In this document: piece by piece, positions 1-10,480 of the stretch
How the letters are laid out: each line of letters begins with the position of its first letter
How positions within the stretch are numbered: position 1 is the stretch's first letter
DNA from: Phycisphaeraceae bacterium
GTDB lineage: Bacteria; Planctomycetota; Phycisphaerae; Phycisphaerales; Phycisphaeraceae
Assembly: GCA_029260655.1 (NCBI GenBank)
Contig: JAJDCU010000049.1
Coordinates: forward strand, 1-64,000
Direction of reading: 5' to 3'
Length of the DNA: 64,000 nucleotides
Translations under genes and position numbers: made by a program
Notes under the pieces: model-generated
Databases searched by the model: none
What the model was told of the DNA's origin: nothing
Seen by the model: only the letters and a program-made list of their open reading frames with translations

Positions 1-1
1 C

Positions 2-1315
2 CCCGGTTCCAAGAGCCTGACCAACCGGGCGCTCCTGTTAGCCGCCCTGGCGGAAGGCACAAGCACACTCACCGGCGTGCTGTTCTCGGATGACACCAAG
101 GTGATGATGAAGGCCCTGCAAGACCTGGATGTGCAACTCGAAGTCAGTGAGCCAAACCATGAAGTAGGCGTCGTCGGTCGCAGAACATTCGCACCCGTCA
201 AAGCCTGGAACGATCCGCCTATCGAATTGACTCTTGGCAACGCGGGCACAGCCACCCGCTTCCTGACCGCCGCGTGTGCGGCAAGCCCGGGGCTTCGTTG
301 CCGGGTCGACGGCATCGAGCGGATGCGCCAACGTACCATTAAAGAACTGGTCGACGTGCTGGTGGAGCATGGGGCAGACATCAAGTATGAGCTCGAACCG
401 GGATTCCCCCCGCTGCTGATAGAGGGGGTTAATATCGATGGTGGCAAGATGAAAATGAGAGCCACCATATCCAGCCAGTATGTCAGTGCCGTGCTGATAT
501 CTTCGTTCTTATTCAATCACGGCTACACACCCACCTTCGTGCTGAAGTTTGATGGCCCCGTCGTCAGCTGGCCGTACATCGAAATCACCGTCAAGATGAT
601 GCGGCAGTTTGGCGTCAAGGCCAGCACGGGATGGCGATCTGTCATGGTGCCGAATCTCGCGTCATACAAGGGTCGGGATTATGCCATCGAACCAGACGCC
701 TCAAACGCGAGCTACTTCCTGGCCGCCGCGGCTCTGATCGATGGCGCCTCATGCACGCTAGGCAACCTGGGAAAGACCGCGCTCCAGGGTGATGCAAAGT
801 TCTACACCGTCCTTAAGCAGATGGGCCCGAAAGTCAGGGCGACGAAAACGACGACCAAGGTGAACGGCCGGGCTCTATATGGCATCAAGATCAACCTGAA
901 TGACATGCCAGACATGGCCCAGACACTTGCGGTCGTGGCCTTGTTCGCAACCGGCAGGACTGTGATCCGGAACGTCGGCAACCTCCGCGTCAAAGAGACC
1001 GACAGGATGGAGGCCTTGCGGATCGAATTGAGTAAGCTGGGGGCGAATGTGATCATTAAAGGCGACGACATCCGCATCACACCGCCCGAGGGGAACATCC
1101 TACTGAACGCGGACAACGGCAAGCCGATGTCCGACGAAAACCCGGTGTATATCGACACCTACGACGACCACCGTATGGCGATGGCATTCTCCATCGCCGG
1201 GCTTAGACAAGCGGGACTACGTATCAACGACCCCGATTGCGTCAATAAGACGTTCCCCGACTTCTTCAAGTATCTTGATTACCTTCGGCAGCCCCCGGAT
1301 AACGCCAAGGGATAA
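2..1315 (+). CDS. aroA: 3-phosphoshikimate 1-carboxyvinyltransferase (EPSP synthase), 5' end truncated by window
   Basis: Frame 2 reads PGSKSLTNRALLLAALAEGTSTLTG (EPSPS N-terminal motif) continuously into ORF 77..1315; GNAGTATRFLTA and DDHRMAMAFSIAGLR motifs. Confidence 0.95.
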   Translation, partial: PGSKSLTNRALLLAALAEGTSTLTGVLFSDDTKVMMKALQDLDVQLEVSEPNHEVGVVGRRTFAPVKAWNDPPIELTLGNAGTATRFLTAACAASPGLRCRVDGIERMRQRTIKELVDVLVEHGADIKYELEPGFPPLLIEGVNIDGGKMKMRATISSQYVSAVLISSFLFNHGYTPTFVLKFDGPVVSWPYIEITVKMMRQFGVKASTGWRSVMVPNLASYKGRDYAIEPDASNASYFLAAAALIDGASCTLGNLGKTALQGDAKFYTVLKQMGPKVRATKTTTKVNGRALYGIKINLNDMPDMAQTLAVVALFATGRTVIRNVGNLRVKETDRMEALRIELSKLGANVIIKGDDIRITPPEGNILLNADNGKPMSDENPVYIDTYDDHRMAMAFSIAGLRQAGLRINDPDCVNKTFPDFFKYLDYLRQPPDNAKG

Positions 1316-1322
1316 GCGACGG

Positions 1323-3194
1323 ATGAAACGAAGCGCCTTCTGGAAAACGACGCTCGAACTGCTCCGCTACAAGAAGCAGCTCGCTGTCGCGTTGACAGGG
1401 GCGCTGGTGTCGGCGGCGTGTTTCGGGGCGGGGCTGAGCATGCTGCTGCCGGTGTTCACGCTGTTTTTCAACAGCGACGTGCTTGAGGCTGGGGACCACC
1501 CGCTGAGAAAACTGGTGCGCGACGCGCTGACCGGCGAAGACGCCGCTCAATGGAAGACCAACCTGGCGACGTGGATCAACGGGCACATCCCCGAGGACGT
1601 GTTTTGGTCGTTCGTATTGATCATGGGTGTCATCGCAGCGTTCACGGTGATCGGCAGCGTCGGACGATACATCCACCAACTCGTGTCGATCACCGTGACC
1701 CAGCAGGTGGCAGTGGCCTGGCGCGACCGGTTGTTCCGCAAGCTGGTCGATGCGCCGGTGTCGTATTTCCTGGGGCAAAACGCCTCTGACCACGCCAGCC
1801 GGGCGATGTTTGACACCGGTGTGCTGGCTCGCGGCCATCTTGCTGTACTGGGCAAGGCCTTGCCGGAGATCCTCACGGGCTTGGCGGCGGTGATGGTCGC
1901 GCTCTGGTGGGACTATAAGCTAACCCTGCTGGCGCTGATCGCGGCGCCGGTCAGCGCGGTGGTGTTGCACAAGTTCGGGCGTACGATCGAGCGGGCTTCC
2001 AGGCGGGCGTTGCAGGAGCAGGCGGGGATGCTCAAGACGGTCAACGAGGTGCTCGGCGCGCTGTACGTGATCAAGACCCACTCGGCGGAGGGCTACGAGC
2101 GCAGGCGGTTCCGCAGGCTGAACCGGGCGCTATTTGATCAGCAGATGAAGATGCGTCAGGCCCGCGCACTGGCGTCACCGGTGATCGAAACACTGGGGCT
2201 GTTCTTCGTACTGGCCGCCGCGCTGGTCGCCGCATGGTACGTCTTCACCCAGGAGGGCGTGGACTCCGTGACATTCCTGACGGTCCTGATCGCGCTGGGT
2301 GCAGCCGGTGCGAAACTCAAGCCGTTGACCGCCTTGCACACACAGATCAAGGAGGCGGACGCGGCGGCGAAGCGGATGCTCGAAGCCTCGGTGATCCAGG
2401 CTGAGCCGATCGGTTTGGCCGACCGCGCCGCGCTGCCGAAGCTGGCAAGGCATCAGCGGTCGATCGCGTTTGAAGATATCGGGTATGCCTACCGAGGCCA
2501 GGACGTGCCTGCGCTGGCCGGTGTGAGCCTGAGCGTGGCGCACGGGCAGACGGTGGCGATTGTCGGCGGCAACGGTGCGGGCAAGACGACGCTATTGAAC
2601 CTGCTGCCGCGGCTTAATGAGCCGACGGCCGGGCGCGTGCTGATCGACGGGACGGAGATCGCGGGTGTGAACCTCAAGGAGCTTCGCCGACAGATCGCGG
2701 TGGTGCCGCAGCAGAGCGTGCTGTTTGAGGGGACGATTGCCGACAACATCGCCTACGGCCGGCTGGACGCGAGCCGGGCGGAGATCGAATCGGCGGCACA
2801 AAGCGCGTTTGCGCACGAGTTCGTCACCGAGTTGCCCGACGGGTACGACACCGTGCTGGGCGAGGGCGGGGCCGGGCTCAGCGGCGGGCAGAAGCAGCGG
2901 CTGTGCATCGCGCGGGCGATCCTGCGCGACCCGGCGATCCTGATCCTCGACGAGGCAACCAGCCAGATCGACGCCGACTCCGAGGCCAAGATCAACCGGG
3001 CGCTGGACAGCTTCCGCGCCGGGCGCACGACCTTCATCATCGCCCACCGCTTGAGCACCGTCGTCGACTGCGGCCTGATCGTCGTGATGGACGCCGGGAA
3101 GATCGTCGGGCAAGGCAAGCACGCCGAACTGCTCGAAAGCTGTCAGACGTATCGCACGTTGACCCACACGCAGCTACAGGCCGCGCCTGCATGA
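1323..3194 (+). CDS. ABC exporter, fused permease and ATP-binding protein (MsbA-like)
   Basis: N-terminal TM segments; Walker A GGNGAGKTT, LSGGQKQRL signature, Walker B ILILDEATS. ATG at 1323 preferred over ORF start 1275, which overlaps aroA. Confidence 0.92.
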   Translation: MKRSAFWKTTLELLRYKKQLAVALTGALVSAACFGAGLSMLLPVFTLFFNSDVLEAGDHPLRKLVRDALTGEDAAQWKTNLATWINGHIPEDVFWSFVLIMGVIAAFTVIGSVGRYIHQLVSITVTQQVAVAWRDRLFRKLVDAPVSYFLGQNASDHASRAMFDTGVLARGHLAVLGKALPEILTGLAAVMVALWWDYKLTLLALIAAPVSAVVLHKFGRTIERASRRALQEQAGMLKTVNEVLGALYVIKTHSAEGYERRRFRRLNRALFDQQMKMRQARALASPVIETLGLFFVLAAALVAAWYVFTQEGVDSVTFLTVLIALGAAGAKLKPLTALHTQIKEADAAAKRMLEASVIQAEPIGLADRAALPKLARHQRSIAFEDIGYAYRGQDVPALAGVSLSVAHGQTVAIVGGNGAGKTTLLNLLPRLNEPTAGRVLIDGTEIAGVNLKELRRQIAVVPQQSVLFEGTIADNIAYGRLDASRAEIESAAQSAFAHEFVTELPDGYDTVLGEGGAGLSGGQKQRLCIARAILRDPAILILDEATSQIDADSEAKINRALDSFRAGRTTFIIAHRLSTVVDCGLIVVMDAGKIVGQGKHAELLESCQTYRTLTHTQLQAAPA

Positions 3195-3227
3195 TCCGGG
3201 GAAGACAGATTTACCGAGAGCCCCCAA

Positions 3228-3980
3228 ATGTGTAGACGCGCTTTCACACTGATCGAGCTGCTGGTCGTCATCAGCATCATCGCGATCCTGGTGGGGATTC
3301 TTCTGCCGGCGCTGGGGTCGGCGAGGCGTAGCGCACTGGTGGTTGCCTGCGGGCAGAACATCCGGCAGATCGGGGTTGCGGTCATCGCCTACACCGGCGA
3401 CCACGACGGGCAGATCCCCAATAACCCCCTGCCGTTCGCCCCGCCGTTCTGGTTCGGGAATGATGTCGCCAACAACATGATGTTCAGCGCCTCACACGCC
3501 CCGGCGGACCTTGTCGGGCACGGGGTGGTGCTTGACAGCTACCTCGATGATGAGCGGGCGATGTTCTGCCCGGATGACGACTCGGCGGACCCGGTTGAGG
3601 AGCTTGAGAACATCCGAAGCAAAACCGACAACGCCTTCAGCTCGTACCTGTACCGCCAGCTCGACCGGACCGAGGACAGCCGGATCGACGCGCTGGGCGA
3701 GAGCACCGAGGGCGTGGCCGCGACCGCCCTGCTACTCGACATGAACGCGCTGCTGCCCGGGGACAACTTCCGCACCAACCATGGCAACCGGACCGTGAAC
3801 ATTTTTTATATCGACGGGCATGTTGACCCACAGACCAACTCGTCGAATCAGAGCGACGGGGTGTTCTCGATCCGCCTGGCAGACATGGCCGACTTCTTCG
3901 GCCGTCTGGACCAGATCCTGGTCAGCGCCGACTTCGCCCTTGTCGGCGACCCGGCAGACGCGCCAACGCCTTCGCCATGA
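3228..3980 (+). CDS. Type II secretion/prepilin-like protein with N-terminal methylation motif
   Basis: [29 protein letters not shown] prepilin motif; C-terminal [17 protein letters not shown] resembles the planctomycete H-X9-DG motif, here with 10 residues between H and DG. Confidence 0.9.
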   Translation: MCRRAFTLIELLVVISIIAILVGILLPALGSARRSALVVACGQNIRQIGVAVIAYTGDHDGQIPNNPLPFAPPFWFGNDVANNMMFSASHAPADLVGHGVVLDSYLDDERAMFCPDDDSADPVEELENIRSKTDNAFSSYLYRQLDRTEDSRIDALGESTEGVAATALLLDMNALLPGDNFRTNHGNRTVNIFYIDGHVDPQTNSSNQSDGVFSIRLADMADFFGRLDQILVSADFALVGDPADAPTPSP

Positions 3981-4369
3981 CACCATGCCCGCCGCACGGT
4001 GCAAATCCAGGAGACGCCTTGGCGAATGAATACGTCAACAAACTGACCGCACTGATCGACGTGGTGAAACCAAAGACACCCCGAGGCAAGACCATTGAGG
4101 TCAAGCCCTTCTTCGGCGGGGCGGCCGGGTACCTTGATGGACAGATCTTCATCTCGCTGACCAAGGTCGGCCTGGCGCTGAAACTCCCGGACGACGCCCG
4201 GCAACGTCTGATCAAGGCCGGCGATGCCAAGGCGCTGCGGTATTTCCCCAAGGCCCCGGTTAAGAAGCAGTACGCCTTGATGTCCGATGATTTCCTAGCC
4301 AACCCAAAGCGCATCAAGCCCTGGATCGAGATGAGTCTCGACCATGCGGCGTCCGCGATCGGCCGGTGA
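3977..4369 (+). CDS. TfoX N-terminal domain-like protein
   Basis: [29 protein letters not shown]...[14 protein letters not shown] resembles TfoX_N/Sxy family. Confidence 0.7.
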   Translation: MTPCPPHGANPGDALANEYVNKLTALIDVVKPKTPRGKTIEVKPFFGGAAGYLDGQIFISLTKVGLALKLPDDARQRLIKAGDAKALRYFPKAPVKKQYALMSDDFLANPKRIKPWIEMSLDHAASAIGR

Positions 4370-5855
4370 TGAGCGACAAGCACCCCAAGGCAAGCAGTGC
4401 CGACGTACCGGGCTCGGGGACCGGAACCCCGGCGAACTCCACCTGGAAGGTCTGATCAAACAGGGCCTCGGCGGAGCCGCCTTGGTCGTCGGCGCTGACA
4501 TCTAACTGAGTCACCAGCTCATAGGTCTGGCCAGCGATCAGCGACAGTGTCAGGTTGAACGGGGCGTTGACCGTGAGGTTGTCCGGCACACCGATCGAGG
4601 AATTGACCTGATGCATCTGCGTGACCTGATCCACCAGAGCGCCGCCGATTTCGTTGACCGTGATGGTCCCGGTCACGGACGCCGTACCCCCGCCGTCGGA
4701 ATTGAGTTGGCCGTCAAGCAGAGCGTTGATGAAGACGTCGACCACGCCGCCGCCGCCATCGTCAACGGTGAACTGGCGGGTGACGGTGTTTGACTTGCTG
4801 ACCGGACCGGCTGCGGCCTGGACGCTCAGGCCGTGGATCGTGCCCAGATCGATCGACTCGGCGGTGCCGCCGTCGGGGTTGCTGATGGCCGAGACGTTCA
4901 TGCGCAGCGCCGAGCCGTTGCTGAGCGTTTGCGTGGGCGTGAAGACCGGTCCGGGATCAAAGGCTATCTTCCAGGGTGTGATGAGCCCGCCGCTGGCGTT
5001 GGTCACGAAGTTGGTCGAAACCCCGCTGAAGGGGTCGATACGGACGACCTCACGCTCGATGCCGCTCGCGGACACGTATATAAAGCCATCGGGCCCGAAC
5101 TCCAGGTCGGTCGGCCCGGCAAATGTCACGCCGGAGGTGCCGAAGGTTGCCAGGAGCGCGCCGGTCTGCCCGTGGTACTTGAAGACACGCCCGCTATTGA
5201 ATAAATCGCCGCCGATCCCGCCCGCGACATAGAGGTGCCCGTCGGGACCGAATGCGAGTCCGCCGGTCGAATTGTTTCCCACACCGGTGGCGAAAATCCC
5301 CGCAGCGGCGCCGCTGGTGTTGTATTTCTCTACGCGGTTGCTGCTGAAAGTGGAAATATATAGCAAGCCGTCCGGGCCCATGGTGATGCCGGACGCCCCG
5401 CCGTTATTCAGGAGGTTGGTGATCAGGCCGCCTGCGCCGGTCGTCGCGTTGTGTCTGTAGATGCGTGTGTGGCTGGCGGCGGGCCCGGTCATGTAGAAAT
5501 TGCCGTCGGGCGCGAGATAGAGGTCCTCGTAACTGACGTTGCTGAGGAACGCGCCCTGGGAGAAACCGGTGCTGCGTTGGAACTTCAAGACCTTTTTAGA
5601 CGAGATATTACTGCTGTTGATGTAGATCTCGCCGTCGGGCCCGAACTCGATCCCGCGCGGGCTGTCCATGCCGCCAGAGCCTGCGAAGAAAGTAAAGTTG
5701 CTGACAAACGCCCCGGTGTCGCCGTCATACCGCCTGATGATGTCGCCGCTGAAGTCAGAGACAAACAGGTCACGCAGCGCGGCCTGCGCGACCGATGCGC
5801 CCAGAGACATCCATACGACAACCGCCGCCGCTTGGACAAAACGTGTGTGAAACAT
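4314..5855 (-). CDS. Secreted beta-propeller-like (NHL/SMP-30-like) protein with PEP-CTERM anchor
   Basis: Signal peptide; repeated GPDG-x-(L/I)Y motifs; C-terminal [18 protein letters not shown] followed by basic residues. SD AAGGA before ATG. Confidence 0.88.
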   Translation of the reverse strand: MFHTRFVQAAAVVVWMSLGASVAQAALRDLFVSDFSGDIIRRYDGDTGAFVSNFTFFAGSGGMDSPRGIEFGPDGEIYINSSNISSKKVLKFQRSTGFSQGAFLSNVSYEDLYLAPDGNFYMTGPAASHTRIYRHNATTGAGGLITNLLNNGGASGITMGPDGLLYISTFSSNRVEKYNTSGAAAGIFATGVGNNSTGGLAFGPDGHLYVAGGIGGDLFNSGRVFKYHGQTGALLATFGTSGVTFAGPTDLEFGPDGFIYVSASGIEREVVRIDPFSGVSTNFVTNASGGLITPWKIAFDPGPVFTPTQTLSNGSALRMNVSAISNPDGGTAESIDLGTIHGLSVQAAAGPVSKSNTVTRQFTVDDGGGGVVDVFINALLDGQLNSDGGGTASVTGTITVNEIGGALVDQVTQMHQVNSSIGVPDNLTVNAPFNLTLSLIAGQTYELVTQLDVSADDQGGSAEALFDQTFQVEFAGVPVPEPGTSALLALGCLSLITGRSRTPHGRDSSRSRA

Positions 5856-6066
5856 CGCGAGATTCCTTCCCTATAGAGAAGCTGACAGAAATGGCTTGCG
5901 CCGTCCGCTTCTCCCCTCACCCGAATGGGCAGTGTAAGGCTACCACAAGACCGCACCGGGAACAAGAGTTTTTAACAATTATTGATTGCTGCCCCGTGGC
6001 GCAGCTTACCCAGATTCACACCCATGGTGAATGAGGATGATTATGGATAGGTTTACGGACCGCCGA

Positions 6067-7047
6067 CTACGAAAACTCCAAGCGCCGCTGATCGCGCTTG
6101 GATGGCTTTGCGGGCTTGATGTGCAACCAGCGTGTCCGGCGGCGCTGGTCGGTGAGGGTGATGCGCCCGGCGAGGTCGGCGTCTCGCTCAAATACTCGGC
6201 GGACTTTCATCGGGTGATTGCACTGGCTTGATCGGTGCAGCAGCACGACGTCGCGCGGCAGGCCGACGGGGCTGGCGTCGGCGATCATGCGCACGGCCTC
6301 TAAGCTCTGCTCGTTGGACAGGTGCCCGGAGTCGGACATGTTCCGGCGGTTGACCCAGCTTGGGCGCGGGCTGGTGGTGGTCATGTGCTCGTCGTAGTTG
6401 CACTCGATACACAGGAGGTCGACCCCGGCCATGTGCTGGACCAGCGCGGGCGGCGCGTGGCCCAGGTCGGTGGCGTACCCGACGCTCCCGGCGTGCGTGT
6501 CCAGCCGGTACCCGATCGTGCCTTGCTTGTCGTGTTGGAGCCTGACGGTCGAGGCGCGCACGCCGGGCATCGGCACGAACGGCTGAAACTGAAACGAACG
6601 CGCCAGCCCCGCGTCGCGCAGCTCGGCCCCGCCGGGGATGCGCATCAGGTCCGGGTAGTGCCAGTCGTGCAGGTAAAGAGGGATCCCCCACTTCAAGAGC
6701 GTGCCGGGCCAGGTCCTTCGGAAGTGATCCTGATCCAGGTGGGTCAGGCAGACGGCGTGGATGTCTTTGATCGAAAGCCCGGCCTGCGTGAGCCGCTTAT
6801 CGGTCGTCCGGGGCCCGAACCCGGCGTCGATCAGCAGGGCCGAGTCACCGAGCCTCAGCACGGCCGCGTTGCCGCCGCTGCCGCTGCCCAGGACGCATAG
6901 CCCAAGTTTTTCCATAGGCTTAAGTGGATCTGCCGGGGGGGTCTTTATCGAGGTGGTTAACACACCCGCCAGGGACGATTGCCGCTCCTGAACGAATAAG
7001 GGCATCTGGTTTCGCGGCTTATCGGACATCCGTGTCTTGCCTTGCAT
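6067..7047 (-). CDS. MBL-fold metallohydrolase (YycJ/WalJ-like)
   Basis: MEKLGLCVLGSGSGGNAAVLRLGDSALLIDAGFGPR...CLTHLDQDHFRR...SDSGHLSNEQ. Alternative start at 6915. Confidence 0.85.
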   Translation of the reverse strand: MQGKTRMSDKPRNQMPLFVQERQSSLAGVLTTSIKTPPADPLKPMEKLGLCVLGSGSGGNAAVLRLGDSALLIDAGFGPRTTDKRLTQAGLSIKDIHAVCLTHLDQDHFRRTWPGTLLKWGIPLYLHDWHYPDLMRIPGGAELRDAGLARSFQFQPFVPMPGVRASTVRLQHDKQGTIGYRLDTHAGSVGYATDLGHAPPALVQHMAGVDLLCIECNYDEHMTTTSPRPSWVNRRNMSDSGHLSNEQSLEAVRMIADASPVGLPRDVVLLHRSSQCNHPMKVRRVFERDADLAGRITLTDQRRRTRWLHIKPAKPSKRDQRRLEFS

Positions 7048-7294
7048 TTTCCCGAATAATCCTTACAATCCCTATCCTCGCCTGAAGTTTGACCCCGGTC
7101 AACCGATAACCATTGCAGGAGACGGTATTGAATTGGACGCTATGACTGGCGGGGTCAATTCATCACGCTGGGTAAGCGTGAATACCTGGTAAAACAGGGC
7201 GAGTGGTGGCGGATCACGACAGATTCGTCAATTCAACCCCAGATGGGGTGGGCGGACACAAACGTACCGGCGAGGTGAACAGCAGGGGTAGCGC

Positions 7295-7552
7295 ATGCGG
7301 TCATTAGTTAGTACAGCCGTTCTTGCAGGTGTGGCCTTGAGCCTCGTAGGGTGTGGCTCAGCGCGTAAGCCTCAGTTGATCATCCTCCCCAGTTATTCAT
7401 ACGTTCAGACCGACCTGGCCATGGGCGTTGAGAGCGACGTCATCACGGGCAGTGCCCGGGCGCAGTCCTCGGTCGCCAAGCTCCCGCCGATGCCCGCGGC
7501 CCCCGGTTTCGAGTCGCTTGTGTTAAACGTAGCCGCCGTTCAGATCGATTGA
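7295..7552 (+). CDS. Small lipoprotein, hypothetical
   Basis: MRSLVSTAVLAGVALSLVGC lipobox. Confidence 0.65.
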   Translation: MRSLVSTAVLAGVALSLVGCGSARKPQLIILPSYSYVQTDLAMGVESDVITGSARAQSSVAKLPPMPAAPGFESLVLNVAAVQID

Positions 7553-7605
7553 TCAGGCCCCTGATCAGACCCCCTACACACACGGTATAACACCCGCATC
7601 ATTGT

Positions 7606-7628
7606 GCCCACGGATGTAATCCGTGGGC
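7606..7628. repeat. Perfect hairpin GCCCACGGAT-GTA-ATCCGTGGGC
   Basis: 10-bp perfect inverted repeat with 3-nt loop in the convergent intergenic gap between 7552(+) and nuoG(-). Confidence 0.75.
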
Positions 7629-7670
7629 TTGGTTGTTGGATGGGGACGTCGAATAATCCTTCGGCGTGCG

Positions 7671-9302
7671 TCAGAGCTCGACGACCTGCATATCCGAGAC
7701 CTTGCGTGACTGGGTCGATGGATGATGCACCTCGGTGACAAACTCATCGCCCATCTCGATGCGCGTCTGATGGGCGTCGTAGGTCTTGGGCTCACCCAGG
7801 CCCATCCGGGCGATCAGGTCCAGGGCGATCTGGCCTTCGGCTTTGGCGAACTCGATCGGGAGGATCGCCTGGTCGAAGCTCTGCAGCCGGCCGGCGTGGT
7901 TCTCAAACGTCCCGGACTTCTCGGCGAACGTCGCGCCGGGCAGCAGCACGTCCGCGGTATCGGTCAGGCTGTTAGGCAGGGTGTCGATCAGCACGAGGAA
8001 CTTGCCGGTAAGGGCCTTGGTCAGCTCGGGGGTGACCCAGGCGCTTGGGTAGTTGCCTGTCACCAGGACCCCGCTGGTGCGTTCGTCCTCGATCGCGGTG
8101 AGGAATTGCTCATAAGCCAGGACCGACTCGGTGAGCTGGCCCAGCGCCCGGCGGACGCCGCGGGCATTGGGGGCTTTTTCGGCGTAGACGGTGTACCCGC
8201 CGGGGAAGGCCTTGTCCTGACCGCTGACCGGGACCGGCCCGATACCGATCACCGCTTCGGCGTCCAGCCCGATCACAAGCTTGCCCAGCAGGTAGGCCTC
8301 CTCGCAGGTGAGCATCGGGCTGACCAATAGCGCCAGCGACCCGGCGCCCCTGGACTGCAGGACCGTGGAGAGGCCGGCCTTGACCGCGCCGTAGGCCTTG
8401 TTCCAGTCGCACTCTTGTGGCGAGCCATCGGCTTTTTGCACCGGGCTTCGGTGGCGGTCCTCGCTGTGGACAAACTTCCAGCCGAAACGGATCTCGTCGC
8501 TGGTCCACCACTTGTTGACGTCCATGTTGGTCCGTGGCTTAACGCGGTAGACCCGCCCGTCGTTGTGTTCGATCGAGAGGTTGTCGCCCGAGGCTGTGAT
8601 CCCGTCGATGCTTGGGGTCTTGGTAAGGTTCCAGACGCGCATGGACATGAGGAAGTCTTTGTCGAGTAACGCGCCGACCGGGCAGATGTCCACGACGTTG
8701 CCGGACAGTTCGTTGTCAAGGGCCTTGCCGGGGAAGATGTCGATCTGCTCGCTGGAGCCGCGGCCGAAGATCCCGATCTCGCCCGTGCCTGCGACCTCCT
8801 TGGTGAACCGGACACAACGGGTGCACATGATGCAGCGGTCGGAATAGAGCAGGACGTTGGGGCCGATGTCTTTCTTAGGCTGCTTGACCTTGGCCTCGTC
8901 GAAGCGCGACTCGCTGTGGCCGTACTTGTAGCTGTAGTCCTGGAGGTAGCACTCGCCGGCCTGGTCACAGACCGGGCAGTCCAGCGGGTGGTTGATCAGG
9001 AGGAACTCCATGACCGACTTCTGGTTGGCGATCGACTTGGGGCTCTTGGTGTGGACCACCTGCCCGTCGCCCGCGGGGGTCTGGCAGGTGGGCATGAGCT
9101 TGGGGATCATCTCCAGCTTGTTGTCGTTGCGTGGGTTGGGCGCTTCGACCTCGGCCATGCAGATCCGGCAACTCGCGACAATGCTCATCCCTGGGTGGTA
9201 GCAGTAGTGCGGGATCTCGATCCCGTTGTCCAGGGCGACTTCCAGGATGGATTTCTTGCCCTGGTATTCGCAGGCCTTACCGTCAATGGTGATCTGGGGC
9301 AT
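7671..9302 (-). CDS. nuoG: NADH-quinone oxidoreductase subunit G
   Basis: MPQITIDGKACEYQGKKSILEVALDNGIEIPHYCYHPGMSIVASCRICM; HPLDCPVCDQAGECYLQDYSYKYG; CIMCTRCVRF. Start at 9302 chosen over 9404. Confidence 0.93.
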   Translation of the reverse strand: MPQITIDGKACEYQGKKSILEVALDNGIEIPHYCYHPGMSIVASCRICMAEVEAPNPRNDNKLEMIPKLMPTCQTPAGDGQVVHTKSPKSIANQKSVMEFLLINHPLDCPVCDQAGECYLQDYSYKYGHSESRFDEAKVKQPKKDIGPNVLLYSDRCIMCTRCVRFTKEVAGTGEIGIFGRGSSEQIDIFPGKALDNELSGNVVDICPVGALLDKDFLMSMRVWNLTKTPSIDGITASGDNLSIEHNDGRVYRVKPRTNMDVNKWWTSDEIRFGWKFVHSEDRHRSPVQKADGSPQECDWNKAYGAVKAGLSTVLQSRGAGSLALLVSPMLTCEEAYLLGKLVIGLDAEAVIGIGPVPVSGQDKAFPGGYTVYAEKAPNARGVRRALGQLTESVLAYEQFLTAIEDERTSGVLVTGNYPSAWVTPELTKALTGKFLVLIDTLPNSLTDTADVLLPGATFAEKSGTFENHAGRLQSFDQAILPIEFAKAEGQIALDLIARMGLGEPKTYDAHQTRIEMGDEFVTEVHHPSTQSRKVSDMQVVEL

Positions 9303-9593
9303 CGTGGTGTTTCCCGCATCTTTAAGCCGAGCCCGGCCGGCGCGTCTGGGCGTGACCGGGTCGTGATAGCGGCGGATCGTATCAGATCGGGGTTGAGCGT
9401 CCAACGCAGGGGGTCAGTCGCCGACGGCTGGGGTTTGTTGCAAGGAGGTGTGCCGCTTCGTATCCTGTCCGCGTTAGGTGCAGGCGGGGCAGGACGTTGC
9501 CCCCCGGCAGGCCGTGAAGTCCGATCGGATCGCCGCACCGTTGACCGCTTGACCTCGATACCCGTCGAAATGACGGGGCGCGCCGGACCGATC

Positions 9594-10457
9594 ATGGAAC
9601 AGCACCTCGAATACGCGCTGTATATCGCTTCGGTGCTTGGCGCAATTTCGCTGTCTCTGATGATGCCCCGCCGCAGCAAGCCCCTGCGTTTCCTCGGCCC
9701 GATCCTGGGCGCGGCGGCGTTGGGCGGGTTGTGGCTGTTCCTCTCGGGCAGCGATTTCTGGGCCGACCGCGAGACGGGGCTCTCCGGCGCCGGGTTCCTC
9801 TACTATTACGTCTTCAGCGGGATCTCCATCGCCGCCGCGGTGAAGGTCATCACCCACACCCGCCCGGTCTACGCGGCCTTGTGGTTCGTGATGGTTGTGC
9901 TGGCGAGCGCCGGGCTTTTTATCGTGCTCTCGGCGCAGTTCATGGCGTTTGCGATCATTATCATCTACGGCGGTGCGATCCTGGTGACCTACGTGTTCGT
10001 CATCATGCTCGCGTCCCAGCCGGACCCCGACGGGCAGTCGGGCCAGATCTACGACAAGGTCGCCAGAGAGCCGACGATGGCCTGTGCCGCGGGGTTCCTG
10101 CTGTTGGCGGTGCTTTTGAGCCTGAGCTTCGACCCGCAGATCGCCGCGCAACCCGATCCGGACAACAGCGATATCGCCCTGATCGGCTCGACGCTCGGCG
10201 GCCGGCCGATCCAGCCGTCGGCGAGGTTTGAGTACGATCCACAAAGCGAACTGATGGTCGAGGCGCAGCCGATCCCAACCCCCACGAACCTGGACCCGGC
10301 GCGGCTATCCAACGCCGAGCGGATCGGGCTGGACCTGTTCCGCAGCCACCCGCTGGGCCTGGAGCTGGCGGGGGTGATCCTGCTGATTTCCCTGGTCGGC
10401 GCGGTTGTGATCGCCAGGACCAAGGTGCCCGACGAACACCCGCCGGCGCCGGGGTGA
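9594..10457 (+). CDS. nuoJ: NADH-quinone oxidoreductase subunit J
   Basis: MEQHLEYALYIASVLG...QFMAFAIIIIYGGAILVTYVFVIML. Upstream part of ORF 8916..10457 is antisense to nuoG. Confidence 0.9.
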   Translation: MEQHLEYALYIASVLGAISLSLMMPRRSKPLRFLGPILGAAALGGLWLFLSGSDFWADRETGLSGAGFLYYYVFSGISIAAAVKVITHTRPVYAALWFVMVVLASAGLFIVLSAQFMAFAIIIIYGGAILVTYVFVIMLASQPDPDGQSGQIYDKVAREPTMACAAGFLLLAVLLSLSFDPQIAAQPDPDNSDIALIGSTLGGRPIQPSARFEYDPQSELMVEAQPIPTPTNLDPARLSNAERIGLDLFRSHPLGLELAGVILLISLVGAVVIARTKVPDEHPPAPG

Positions 10458-10463
10458 AGAAGC

Positions 10464-10480
10464 CCGGCCCTACGGGCCGG
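10464..10480. repeat. Perfect hairpin CCGGCCC-TAC-GGGCCGG in the nuoJ-nuoK gap
   Basis: 7-bp perfect stem, 3-nt loop, read directly. Confidence 0.7.
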
